Positions 36,969 to 45,323 of a DNA stretch of 64,000 nucleotides are shown in pieces. The number at the start of each line of letters is the position of its first letter. Position 1 is the first letter of the stretch. A program made the translations under genes and the position numbers. Where the stretch lies: positions 52,205 to 116,204 of the forward strand of contig NZ_JAESDI010000015.1 in NCBI RefSeq assembly GCF_019249215.1, in the 5' to 3' direction. This stretch comes from Alteromonas lipotrueae. GTDB lineage: Bacteria; Pseudomonadota; Gammaproteobacteria; Enterobacterales; Alteromonadaceae. The notes below the pieces were generated by a model. The model worked only from the letters and a program-made list of their open reading frames with translations. It searched no databases and was not told the DNA's origin.

Positions 36969-39459
36969 AATAGTTGGCCTTAGTATATTTAGCCACGTGG
37001 TGAATGCCAATGTATTGACTGAACTTGAGTCGTTAGATTCACGGGTTAAAACTGAAACCCCAATGCCTATTGGCGAGGTAATATCGACGCTAGAAACGCG
37101 TTTACTCACCCCCGACTTCACCTCGCTTGAAAAAACCAAAATAGCCGTTAGATACGTTCAACTTAAACTCAAGTTACATCACACCGCCCCTGATGATGTT
37201 TTGACTATCCTTGAATCTTTAGTCGCTGAAACGGAAGATGGGTTAATCATTAAAACCGGGCTGGCCAGAATGAGTGGTATCAATGCCAATTACGACCGGT
37301 CTTATCAGCTATTCGGTGAAGTCATACAATCTCCTGCAGCCAGCCCGTCTGTTAAGGCTATGGCGATTGCGTATCTCATCCTTTCATACAATGAAGGGCA
37401 AGTTTTCGCATCAAGCGTCAACTTATTAAACACCCTCAACGAACTGGTTTATGAAAATAACTTCGCTTATGCCACCGCCCTGTACCATTACATGGCCGCA
37501 GATTATTATCATTCGGTAAAGTCCTTTGATATTGCCTTTGAGTATTATGAGAAGTCGTTAGCAGAGGCAAAAGCGCTCAATGAATGGCCGCTTGTCAGTG
37601 ACAACCTGTACGCCATTGGCATTTTGTTTAGAAATATGGGCAACTTCGATAAAGCGATTACCTACTTTGAACTGACCATAGAATCAGACAGAAATATAGA
37701 CATTAATTACGCAGAATATATTGCCCTGTATGGAATGGCGTCTACCTATTTTCGCACTGACAACATTGAAGAGGCCTTGAAACTGGCTGAAACTGTCACC
37801 TCTCACCCGCTTACTACCTCTTTTTACGATAGCGAAATTTATAGATTAAAAGCGAAAGCGCTGATGGAACGCGGACGTTTGAGAGAAGCGAGAGTGGCCC
37901 TTGACCAGTCTCGCAGCACCTATGATGACTACCGAGTAGGTGAGAAGACCACGTGGCGAGCAGAACTTGAAAAACTCGCCTCCCAAATTACTGCCAAAGA
38001 AGGTGATTTTGAAACGGCGTACAAAGAGTACGAGGTTTACCATAACGAATATCTTGAGGCTAAAAAGTACGAAGATTTAGAGCTATTAGAGAGCGCAAAC
38101 TTAGTTTACGAAATAGAGCAGCAAAAAGAAAAAACCACATTACTAGAAAAAGAAAACCGTGCTATTTCTGAACTGCTTAACGCTAGGGAAGCTGCTCAGC
38201 AAACGCAAAAGCTCTTCACCCGGTGGCTGGTGATTTTTATTGCATTAACACTTGTCACCCTGGTTATTATTTTAATTTTGCTTAAAAAGGCACGTAAGAC
38301 CAATGCTCTCTACATTTCAGCGAAGGAAAAAGCAGAACTTCATAGCAGGCTTAAAACAGAGTTTATTTCTAACATAAGCCACGAAATTAGAACCCCTCTG
38401 AACGCCATCATTGGTTTTGGGCAAGTACTGACTGACAAACTAGAAGATAAACAAACTAAAAAGCTGACCAGCCAAATAGTTAATTCATCTGAAATGCTTC
38501 TGCAACTTATTAATGACTTACTGGACTTCTCTAAAATTGAAGCGGGCAAGTTAACTCTAGATTACGGCCCTTATAATTTACGTCAAAGCATACGAAAGCT
38601 ACTTGATATATTCCACGCTCAAGCAAGTAACAAGGGTTTAACGATTAAACTAAATATCGACAAAAACCTTCCAAAAGAGATGATTTTTGATGAGCTTAGG
38701 CTTAAACAAGTACTCGCCAACTTGATTAGCAACGCCATTAAATTTTCAAGTGCTGGGGTTATAGAAATAGGCATTGAGGTTAAACACAAAGACAACACCC
38801 ACTGCTTGTTCGACGTATGGATTCAGGATAACGGCATCGGTATCAGCAAGTCCCAACAAGAAAACTTGTTTCAGCCCTTCATTCAAGCTGAAAGCTCAAC
38901 GGCACGAAAGTATGGAGGCTCAGGCCTAGGCTTAAATATTTGCAATAAATTATTAGAGCAAATGAACTCTAAACTTCACGTTGTTAGCGCCATTGGACAA
39001 GGTTCACGCTTTTATTTTACGTTGGAATTTTGTCATTCAATAGGTGACGAATACATTCATAACCAAGAAGCCGCGCAATTAATTACCCAGTTCAAAAAGA
39101 CACGCGTACTATTGGCCGAAGATAACGACATAAACGTTGAAGTTATAACGGCAATGCTAAACGCCACAAATCTACAAATACTCCGTGTTGCCAACGGAAA
39201 CGACGCTATTCACAAATTATCTCAACAATCGTTTGATGTTATTTTGATGGATATTCAAATGCCAGAGATGGATGGGTACGAGGCCACTCGGGTTATACGC
39301 CATCAAATGAACGGTACCTTACCCATTATTGCATTAACAGCAAATGCCATGCAGCAAGATATCGATGCCTGTCTACATGCAGGCATGGACGACCATGTTA
39401 GCAAGCCAATAAGAAAAGAAAAGCTGCTTGAAGTGTTAGATAAATACCTTAACCCTTAA
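36940..39459 (+). CDS. TPR-containing hybrid sensor histidine kinase/response regulator
   Basis: 839 residues from ATG at 36940 (a GTG at 36931 is also possible). Order: signal peptide (residues ~1-24), a periplasmic region of tetratricopeptide-like helices (about 30-390), coiled coil, one membrane helix (about 428-450), HisKA with phospho-acceptor His481 in SNISHEIRTPLNAI, HATPase with N-box NLISNAIKF and DNGIGIS/GGSGLGLNIC, then a receiver domain with VLLAEDND and phospho-acceptor Asp771 in ILMDIQMPEMDG. The stimulus is probably sensed by the periplasmic TPR region, as in other marine hybrid kinases of this type. No DNA-binding output is present and no cognate regulator is adjacent. Confidence 0.92.
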   Translation: MIRFYLKVLAIVGLSIFSHVVNANVLTELESLDSRVKTETPMPIGEVISTLETRLLTPDFTSLEKTKIAVRYVQLKLKLHHTAPDDVLTILESLVAETEDGLIIKTGLARMSGINANYDRSYQLFGEVIQSPAASPSVKAMAIAYLILSYNEGQVFASSVNLLNTLNELVYENNFAYATALYHYMAADYYHSVKSFDIAFEYYEKSLAEAKALNEWPLVSDNLYAIGILFRNMGNFDKAITYFELTIESDRNIDINYAEYIALYGMASTYFRTDNIEEALKLAETVTSHPLTTSFYDSEIYRLKAKALMERGRLREARVALDQSRSTYDDYRVGEKTTWRAELEKLASQITAKEGDFETAYKEYEVYHNEYLEAKKYEDLELLESANLVYEIEQQKEKTTLLEKENRAISELLNAREAAQQTQKLFTRWLVIFIALTLVTLVIILILLKKARKTNALYISAKEKAELHSRLKTEFISNISHEIRTPLNAIIGFGQVLTDKLEDKQTKKLTSQIVNSSEMLLQLINDLLDFSKIEAGKLTLDYGPYNLRQSIRKLLDIFHAQASNKGLTIKLNIDKNLPKEMIFDELRLKQVLANLISNAIKFSSAGVIEIGIEVKHKDNTHCLFDVWIQDNGIGISKSQQENLFQPFIQAESSTARKYGGSGLGLNICNKLLEQMNSKLHVVSAIGQGSRFYFTLEFCHSIGDEYIHNQEAAQLITQFKKTRVLLAEDNDINVEVITAMLNATNLQILRVANGNDAIHKLSQQSFDVILMDIQMPEMDGYEATRVIRHQMNGTLPIIALTANAMQQDIDACLHAGMDDHVSKPIRKEKLLEVLDKYLNP

Positions 39460-39529
39460 AAACGGAGTCATCTCGACTTATACACCCCCTTATTTTCTGT
39501 TATGCGCTCCCGAGTATGTCAAAAATAAA

Positions 39530-40306
39530 CTAATACCGAACAAGCGTGCGCGTTTCTATGCTTTGGCGAGGTCTTGTCGTAGCAGTATCACCTTCCATAT
39601 CTAGTGCACTATGCGCCAAATGCGGTCTTCCACGGTTATCATAAATATTAAATATTATCGCTTCTTCGGGCGTCATATCAGACTGATAGAACCACTCGTG
39701 TGTTTTGTTTTCAGCTACCCCTAATATTTGGCCTTTGCGATCAGGGTATTCTAATTCGATGTTCATCCAATCATCTTCTTGCATCGAGCGTGGGCAAATA
39801 AACCCTAATGGCGATGACGGTATCTTGTATTCCACTGGGCGCCATACATTCACAAATCCAAAATGCCCTTGCTGAAACTCATGCGCTCTTTGAGCTCCTA
39901 CAACATCTACCAAACGCTTTTCTACCCCACCTTCACTGTAGTCATTGTGAACATTACGGGCAGGTCTGCGCGTAGCATTAAGGTCGTCAATTCGTACTGT
40001 GTGGTCGAAAACAATCACTTCTTTTGCTTTTATCTGCTGCTGTAGAATGGCAGTAAGCTCACTTTCATAGTCGCTCGCCCACGCTTCAGATTCATCAAAT
40101 GCATGCACCTTTGTCGGTGCATTTATAAAAATGATCCCATCTTCATCGAAGTCCACTGAACGCGTTTTATTTCGAATGTCAGTAACCGGCACCTTGACTG
40201 AAACTAATTCCGGCGAAATCAAATTTCCAACAACACCATTAACATCAAAATGAAATGCCTGAACTTCGTTACTTTTCACATGATAGTTTACTGTGGCTAT
40301 AGCCAT
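39530..40306 (-). CDS. CmcJ/NvfI-like non-haem iron oxygenase family protein
   Basis: 258 residues from the ATG at 40306, which has AAGGAG eight bases upstream. The sequence RRPARNVHNDYSEGGVEKRL with the HND motif, FVNVWRPVEYKIPSSPLGFI and RGRPHLAHSALD are the conserved blocks of the CmcJ/NvfI family, named after a protein of cephamycin 7-alpha-methoxylation and a fungal 2-oxoglutarate-dependent enzyme. The His-Asp and distal His are positioned as iron ligands. It stands alone; no biosynthetic genes are nearby, so the substrate is unknown. Confidence 0.8.
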   Translation of the reverse strand: MAIATVNYHVKSNEVQAFHFDVNGVVGNLISPELVSVKVPVTDIRNKTRSVDFDEDGIIFINAPTKVHAFDESEAWASDYESELTAILQQQIKAKEVIVFDHTVRIDDLNATRRPARNVHNDYSEGGVEKRLVDVVGAQRAHEFQQGHFGFVNVWRPVEYKIPSSPLGFICPRSMQEDDWMNIELEYPDRKGQILGVAENKTHEWFYQSDMTPEEAIIFNIYDNRGRPHLAHSALDMEGDTATTRPRQSIETRTLVRY

Positions 40307-40523
40307 ATAACGCACTCCTTAAAAAACGGTATAGGGTTCCTCCCCGATGCAAAGGAATATAGTTTTTTAGAGGCGAGAGATAAATGGGATACAGATATAA
40401 ACAGAATTCTGAAATTGAAGATAATAGCGCTTAATATTGAACCAGGTTTGACGCTCTTCACCTCTTGCAACAAGAAGAACAATGCGGCATCCCACTTCTT
40501 TTCCTTCGGTATACCACTTCGCC

Positions 40524-40566
40524 AGTGCTGATGAAAAATTGGGTGCGTCAGTTTTTCATCAGCACT
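40524..40566. repeat. Perfect 15-bp inverted repeat with 13-nt loop
   Basis: Arms AGTGCTGATGAAAAA (40524-40538) and TTTTTCATCAGCACT (40552-40566). No T-run follows on either strand, so it is not a standard terminator. It could be a mobile-element end or a structured RNA. Confidence 0.6.
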
Positions 40567-40661
40567 ACATCATCCTAAATAATCTACTTTGCTTAACTTT
40601 GAGTGGTGGTTATGTTGGAAAAGACGCAACAAAAATAAATATTCACGTCATTGGTGTGGCA

Positions 40662-40681
40662 CACAGTGATGAAACACTGTG
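40662..40681. repeat. Short inverted repeat
   Basis: CACAGTG-ATGAAA-CACTGTG hairpin, 7-bp arms, in the gene-free stretch before the ParD-like gene. Confidence 0.4.
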
Positions 40682-40980
40682 CGATGCCCTGAGCCATGCT
40701 TAACAAAAACCTTTAGTGCAAACCAACCATTTAGAGGCACGCAAGGACAGTGTAGCAAGTTATCTAAAATCTGCCGACTCGACACTTTACGAGGTGCAAG
40801 GGGTATAAATTTCAGATTGTCTAACTTTCGCTGGAATGCGCTCACAAACATCGACCTGTTATTGGAATCGCTCTCTAGCATCAATACCACTTGCGACAAC
40901 AAGTGTTGTACTAGTTTTGCTAACGTCTGCTGTTATTAAGTCTAAAAACCCAGAAATGGACAATATATATAGAATAGTAC

Positions 40981-40995
40981 ATTATGTAGCATAAT
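40981..40995. promoter_or_regulatory. Candidate operator upstream of the parD-like gene
   Basis: ATTATG-TAG-CATAAT inverted repeat ending 20 bp before the start codon of the ParD-like gene, within an A/T-rich promoter-like stretch. Ribbon-helix-helix antitoxins commonly bind such repeats in their own promoters; binding here is inferred. Confidence 0.4.
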
Positions 40996-41015
40996 ATATA
41001 TCTACTGGGTTGGTT

Positions 41016-41222
41016 ATGGGAATTGTTAAAATATCTGATGCATTGCATGAAGAGGTGCGCAAAACCAGCGCAGTGATGGAACGTTCTATTAATTCGCAAG
41101 CAGAATTTTGGATGAAAGTCGGCCGGCTAGCAGAGCAAAATCCCAAATTATCTTACGAACAGATCATTGATTTAGAGATGCGCTCTCAAAACGTATTTTC
41201 AGTAAGGTTGGTTAGTGAATAG
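41016..41222 (+). CDS. ParD-like (ribbon-helix-helix) protein
   Basis: 68 residues from ATG at 41016. VKISDALHEEVRKTSAVMERSINSQAEFWMKVGRLAEQNPKLSYEQI matches the ParD-like antitoxin family, with the short beta strand followed by two helices of a ribbon-helix-helix DNA-binding fold. Instead of a ParE toxin the next gene, overlapping by 8 bp, encodes a methionine aminopeptidase. Its role is therefore open: autoregulator of the operon, or an antitoxin whose partner is elsewhere or lost. Confidence 0.75.
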   Translation: MGIVKISDALHEEVRKTSAVMERSINSQAEFWMKVGRLAEQNPKLSYEQIIDLEMRSQNVFSVRLVSE

Positions 41223-41985
41223 CCTTATAAAATCGACAAGTGAAATTTCACTCATGCGTGAATCTGGCAAATTACTGGCAAAGGTTTTTAGCGAGTTAGA
41301 TAGTTTTATTGCCCCAGGTATTACCACCCTTGAAATTGATCGCTTTGTAGAACGGTATATTGTTGATTGCCTTAATGCGAGACCCGCAAGTAAAGGGCAA
41401 TACGGGTATCAATTTGTGCTTAATAGCTCTGTAAATGATGTGGTTTGCCATGGCGTTCCATCTGCTACCAAAAAGCTCAAGAATGGCGATATCGTCAACA
41501 TAGACATCACCCTAGAAAAAAATGGTTATATTACAGATAGCAGCAAGATGTACGCTATTGGTACTGTTTCACCTATAGCGAAAAGATTAGTTGATGTGAC
41601 GTATGAAGCGATGTGGAAAGGTATAGACACCGTTAAGCACGGCACGACAATTGGTGACATTGGCTTTGCTATTCAGCAGCATGCGCATAAACATGGTTAC
41701 AGTGTTGTTCGCGATTATTGTGGCCATGGTATTGGCAAAGAAATGCACGAAGAGCCAGAAATAGTCCACGTGGGTAGCGCGGGAACTGGGCTTAAATTGG
41801 AAGCAGGTATGACATTCACAATAGAGCCCATGGTTAATCAAGGAACGTACAAAACAAAGCTTAAAAAAGACGGCTGGACCGTGGTTACAAGAGATAAGAA
41901 GTTATCTGCTCAATGGGAACACACGGTATTGGTAACGGCGACAGGCGCAGAAGTACTAACGTTGAGAGATTCTGAGCCTAGATAA
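41215..41985 (+). CDS. map: Type I methionine aminopeptidase (paralogue coupled to ParD-like gene)
   Basis: 256 residues starting at GTG 41215, overlapping the ParD-like gene by 8 bp. It removes N-terminal methionine from new proteins. All catalytic residues of the E. coli enzyme have counterparts: the two Asp in NIDITLEKNGYITDSSKM, His in DYCGHGIGKEMHEEPEIVH, Glu in FTIEPMVNQG and Glu in AQWEHTVLVT, plus the substrate His in VVCHGVP. It lacks the ribosomal-gene neighbourhood (rpsB, tsf) of the housekeeping copy, so it is probably a second, accessory copy. Confidence 0.92.
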   Translation: MNSLIKSTSEISLMRESGKLLAKVFSELDSFIAPGITTLEIDRFVERYIVDCLNARPASKGQYGYQFVLNSSVNDVVCHGVPSATKKLKNGDIVNIDITLEKNGYITDSSKMYAIGTVSPIAKRLVDVTYEAMWKGIDTVKHGTTIGDIGFAIQQHAHKHGYSVVRDYCGHGIGKEMHEEPEIVHVGSAGTGLKLEAGMTFTIEPMVNQGTYKTKLKKDGWTVVTRDKKLSAQWEHTVLVTATGAEVLTLRDSEPR

Positions 41986-41989
41986 AAAC

Positions 41990-42346
41990 CTAGCTGCTAA
42001 CGGATAGCGGGAATGTCTCAAAACTCACCCCTTCCTGCCCTGTCTGCATAAAATTGCGAATGTTCGCGTGGTCATCACCATCAGGATTTTTCAAAACGTC
42101 ATCACGATAAAAACCACCAAACAGTGCCAATGTCTGCGCTTGGTTAAGTTGAAGGTGCTGGCCTAACGCGAGTAACTTGCAAGAACCATTGTTTTGGTTA
42201 GCTTCATTAGTTACTTCGCCATTAGTAAAGGCCGTTGGCGTGAAAGTAAATGCATTATCGATAAGGGCAATAACGTCAACAAACTCAACGCTTTCAGGAG
42301 AATCATTAAGGTGCTTTGTTAAGGCATCGACATTGTTGTAGCTCAT
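41990..42346 (-). CDS. HopJ-family protein
   Basis: 118 residues. FTFTPTAFTNGEVTNEANQNNGSCKLLALGQHLQLNQAQTLALFGGFYRDDVLKNPDGDDHANIRNFM covers nearly the whole HopJ domain. Despite the name, taken from a Pseudomonas syringae type III effector, these proteins are widespread in free-living bacteria with no secretion system and have no established function. Four bp separate it from the convergent map gene. Confidence 0.85.
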   Translation of the reverse strand: MSYNNVDALTKHLNDSPESVEFVDVIALIDNAFTFTPTAFTNGEVTNEANQNNGSCKLLALGQHLQLNQAQTLALFGGFYRDDVLKNPDGDDHANIRNFMQTGQEGVSFETFPLSVSS

Positions 42347-43263
42347 AAGAAATTTCCGTAACGAATTTGAAAAAACGGAAGTTTAAAATCGTATGTATAG
42401 GGTTGCAAGCAGGTTTACATGCTTCTGGGATCTATTTAAGGAATAGGCTGTACTAAAAAAGTCGAAAAGAATGAATGCCGATATTGAAAGAAATGATAAA
42501 TCTAGCGCTGAGTTACCCTGAAAAATAATAGTCAGGAAGTGTATTGCTTAAGCTTGGCCTGACACGTTGACTTGGGTCAACTCGACAGACTGTAATGAAC
42601 GATCAAGAGACCTGAGCAATGTGCAAAATATGCACTTTCCTATTTGTACAAACATGTCTGCACAAATGACTCATGGGGTCCAAAATAGAACATATGGTCA
42701 ACAGCCCGTTGATCAATTAAAAGTGCAATAAGCTGTTGCACAAAATGCAGCAGCTAAACAAGCGTCAAATATCCAACAGCTTGTTGGACAATTTATTAAG
42801 AACATGATTTCACAAAGTTGGCTGAGTAGATTTAGCAAGATGGATTTGCAGTAGGAGCAAAAAATGCACCTACTTAGCGTCTTTTGTTATCGCAATGATT
42901 AGTCGAACAGTGTTTTCAATAATAGGTCATCTGGTATCGTATCTTTGCAGTGTTAATCTCTAAGTGTCTCTAGATCGGCTTTTGGTACATGGCCGATATT
43001 CGGCTTCGTGCGATAACCAGTCACTGATCGCAGTCTGATTGAGGGGCTGCTGAAGACAAACAGCAGACCTCCAGAGTTTAGGTTTTTAACTTCCCAGTTG
43101 TGCCATAAGGCGGCCGCATGCACTCAGGGTTTAAATGCTTGCTGTATGCAATAAGCAGACAATGGTTTTTTCGTTTTATAGATCTGAAATGAGCAGAGGT
43201 AGGTCCGCTATAAATTGAGTAGGTGCTTTTGGTGCCAAAGCGGTCAATAGTGTTAATACATCA
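42347..43263. other. Degenerate region between hopJ and the integron integrase
   Basis: No intact gene. It contains the broken frame at 42654-42854 and a short GTTGAC-N4-GTCAAC repeat at 42566-42581. Nothing recognisable between 42855 and 43263. Confidence 0.5.
42654..42854 (+). pseudogene. Possible broken small ORF (one in-frame stop)
   Basis: From ATG 42654 the frame reads 25 codons rich in Gln, stops at TAA 42729-42731, and continues with AVAQNAAAKQASNIQQLVGQ and on to TAG at 42852. The repeated Gln/Ala heptad-like composition is even across the stop, as expected of a once-continuous short helical protein. No family is recognised. Confidence 0.35.
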
Positions 43264-44234
43264 TCAAAATAAACGACTCAAAAGACTTACTACGCCATTA
43301 GCGCCTAGCTGAAGAACATGAGTATATATTTGAGTAGTTTTTACATCAGAATGTCCCAGTTGGGCCTGAACCGTCCGGATATCTGCGCCAGACTGTAGTA
43401 AGTGGGTAGCAAATGAGTGCCTTAAAGTATGAGGCGTGATTGGCTTCTTCAAACCCTACACCAATACAGCTTTTTTTACCGCTTTGCGAACGCAAGTAGG
43501 ATGAAAATGATGTCTTCTTATTTCACCAGTTTCTGGGTCTGCGCTCAGTTTATGAGAGGGAAACAGGAACTGCCAAGCAAGCGATTTATTCGCTGAAGAG
43601 TATTTTTAGCAAGTGCATGAGGCATCCAAACACCGGCGTATTGCTCATTCTGTATATCGAGTCTCAGGTATTCATCAACCTGCGCTATTTGATTTCTAAG
43701 TAATGGAATAAGCTCCGTTGCCAAAGTAACGACTCGGTGTTTTTGGCCTTTACCATTCCAGACTCTTAAACACTTGCAATCGAAATCAATATCTTGCACG
43801 CGCAGTTGCACAGCTTCCATGCTCCTTAGGCCACTGCCATACATCAAGCCAGCAATAAGATAGTAACGTTTATCCAATCTTGACATAAGCAGCTTCACTT
43901 CATCTAGCGTCATAACAATGGGTAGTTTGGGTTGGCGTTTACTTCTGGCAAAATTCAAATTGAGAGACAGTTCATTCTTTATAATGTGCTTGTAAAGAAA
44001 CGATATCGAGTTTAATGCAGTGGCATGCGTGCGCCGTGACACATTTGCATTTAACGCCAAATGTTCAAGGTATTGTTCAACTTCATTATCACCCATTGAT
44101 GAAGGGTGACGTTTCCCATGAAAGTGAATAAATGCTGAAATCCATTTTAAATATGTAGAGACAGTCCTTGGGGAATACTGTTTTAGCAGCATGTAGTCAT
44201 TTATGTGATTTAAGAAAGGAGACTTTGTTTTCAT
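43264..44234 (-). pseudogene. intI: Integron integrase IntI, inactivated
   Basis: Tyrosine recombinase of the integron type in two pieces. The N-terminal piece (43545-44234) carries the core-binding domain and the first catalytic Arg (MYGSGLRSMEAVQLRVQDID). Near 43603-43607 a run of five T on the plus strand marks the loss of one A: shifting frame there restores KKYSSANKSLAWQFLFPSHKLSADPETGEIRRHH, the segment that includes the IntI-specific insertion. The frame then meets a TAG at 43456-43458 just before [43 protein letters not shown], which holds the remaining His, Arg, His and Tyr. With one frameshift and one nonsense codon the protein is not made intact. It is divergent from the cassette array, as usual. 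Confidence 0.93.
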
Positions 44235-44454
44235 GAACTTTTAATATAACTGTATTTATATACAGCTATAGCTAACTTTCCCCTATATTCAAGCAAACGA
44301 CCCAATTGCGCGTTTGCATCCTAAAATTAAATAGCTTTATTTTCTTGCAGCCATTGTCTGCATCGGCTTTCACAAATTTGGTAATCATGACAATATGGAC
44401 AAAAACGAGCGGTAGCTCGGTAGAAAAACGCGCAATTTGCGCCTTATTAAATTG
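44235..44454. other. Integron attI region / first recombination junction
   Basis: Lies between intI and the first cassette. The junction GTTATAA is at 44454-44460. The region holds paired inverted segments AATTGCGCGTTT (44304-44315) and AAACGCGCAATT (44426-44437), and its right end (GCGCCTTATTAAATTGTTATAA) resembles the right halves of the downstream attC sites. It may therefore be attI or contain a remnant attC from a cassette without an ORF. Confidence 0.55.
44250..44265. promoter_or_regulatory. LexA (SOS) box upstream of intI
   Basis: CTGTATTTATATACAG fits the gammaproteobacterial LexA consensus CTG-N10-CAG with an A/T-rich centre and is nearly palindromic. It lies 16 bp upstream of the intI start codon, the place where LexA boxes control integron integrases. 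Confidence 0.85.
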
Positions 44455-44475
44455 TTATAAGACAAAGGAAACTCA

Positions 44476-44787
44476 GTGAACAAGGTTGTTATCAGTATCC
44501 TTTCAATATTACTCCTGCTAACCAACGTGTTTTGGTTGTATCAGAGTTTGGATAACGGTGTCTCTTTAACTTACATGGAAGCAAGCCTAGAAACCCAAAC
44601 TAAAATATCGGAGCAACTGTTCGTTCTAACAAATGCGCAGCTCATAGGTAAAAGCGTCAACGAAGTTGATAATATTGTTCCACTGGATATTTATGGCTCT
44701 CGACCATTCATAAAAGATGATTGCTTATATTATGGTAGCGTATGCCTAATTGTTGGCACCAATGGCACTATTCAGGGTTTTAAGTAA
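44476..44787 (+). CDS. Cassette 1: small membrane-anchored protein of unknown function
   Basis: 103 residues from GTG 44476, with AAAGGAAAC upstream. One N-terminal membrane segment (VVISILSILLLLTNVFWLY) is followed by an ~80-residue, probably periplasmic domain containing two Cys (DDCLYYGSVCL) that could form a disulfide. No family recognised. It is the first gene after the integron junction and is followed by attC1, so it is a gene cassette. Confidence 0.7.
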   Translation: MNKVVISILSILLLLTNVFWLYQSLDNGVSLTYMEASLETQTKISEQLFVLTNAQLIGKSVNEVDNIVPLDIYGSRPFIKDDCLYYGSVCLIVGTNGTIQGFK

Positions 44788-44793
44788 CATGTC

Positions 44794-44902
44794 TTATAAC
44801 AAAAAAATTAAGCTCGCCCGCTGCGCGGGCTGGGACGCAAACACGCAGGGCGGCTTCGCCATTATGCCCTACGCGTCTGCGCCCCTTATTTAAAAGTTAG
44901 GT
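44794..44902 (+). repeat. attC site 1
   Basis: Starts with TTATAAC, the complement of the cassette's own first bases, and ends with the core site GTTAGGT (44896-44902). Inner arms AAATTAAG and CTTATTT pair with one unpaired extra base, as in typical attC sites, and the centre folds into further hairpins (GGGCGGCTTCGCC and neighbours). Length 109 bp. Confidence 0.85.
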
Positions 44903-44907
44903 AACAG

Positions 44908-45204
44908 ATGGATTTGAGTTCAATAGATTTAGCAATAAAGTACCACTCGTTAGAAGACGAAGAATGGGCTAAAAACGGCGGCACTTCAATCATCATCGCT
45001 GCTGGTAAGTTTGGTTTTAAAAACAGTGAGTTTAAAACCGCTAAAGAGTTAATAGCACACATTGAGCAACAATCCCCTAAGAACGTATTAGTTCTGTACG
45101 ACAACGATACCGTTCCAACAGTAATTGTATCTGTAGTAGATCAGTGTAAAAAAGCTAATGTAGGCAAGTTGGTAATAAAGAGCATCGATGGATATGGACG
45201 CTAA
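44908..45204 (+). CDS. Cassette 2: small cytosolic protein of unknown function
   Basis: 98 residues, start ATG 44908 six bases after the core site. No signal peptide. The C-terminal half (NVLVLYDNDTVPTVIVSVVDQCKKANVGKLVIKS) has an alternating beta-alpha-beta pattern that weakly recalls the periplasmic domain of ExbD/TolR proteins, but there is no membrane helix, so a relationship is doubtful. Bounded by attC1 and attC2. Confidence 0.65.
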   Translation: MDLSSIDLAIKYHSLEDEEWAKNGGTSIIIAAGKFGFKNSEFKTAKELIAHIEQQSPKNVLVLYDNDTVPTVIVSVVDQCKKANVGKLVIKSIDGYGR

Positions 45205-45207
45205 GTT

Positions 45208-45315
45208 ACCTAACAAAAAAATTAAGTCACTCACTTCGTTCGCTGGGACGCATACACGCAGGGCGGCTGCGCCATTATGCCCTACGTGCCTGCGCCCCTT
45301 ATTTAAAAGTTAGGC
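45208..45315 (+). repeat. attC site 2
   Basis: ACCTAAC at the left and GTTAGGC (45309-45315) at the right, with inner arms like attC1; 108 bp. It is very similar in sequence to attC1. Confidence 0.87.
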
Positions 45316-45323
45316 ATACACAT

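Larger units (their letters stand above)
40307..41015. other. Long intergenic region with inverted repeats, no convincing gene
   Basis: About 700 bp. Overlapping open frames on both strands at 40648-40939 lack a ribosome site and any recognisable family. Two hairpins are present (40524-40566 and 40662-40681). The region may be an eroded insertion; I cannot identify it. Confidence 0.5.

Noticed and set aside
40648..40939. Two overlapping open frames of 84 and 86 residues on opposite strands
   Set aside because: No ribosome site, no family resemblance, low-complexity composition; likely chance frames in a gene-free stretch.
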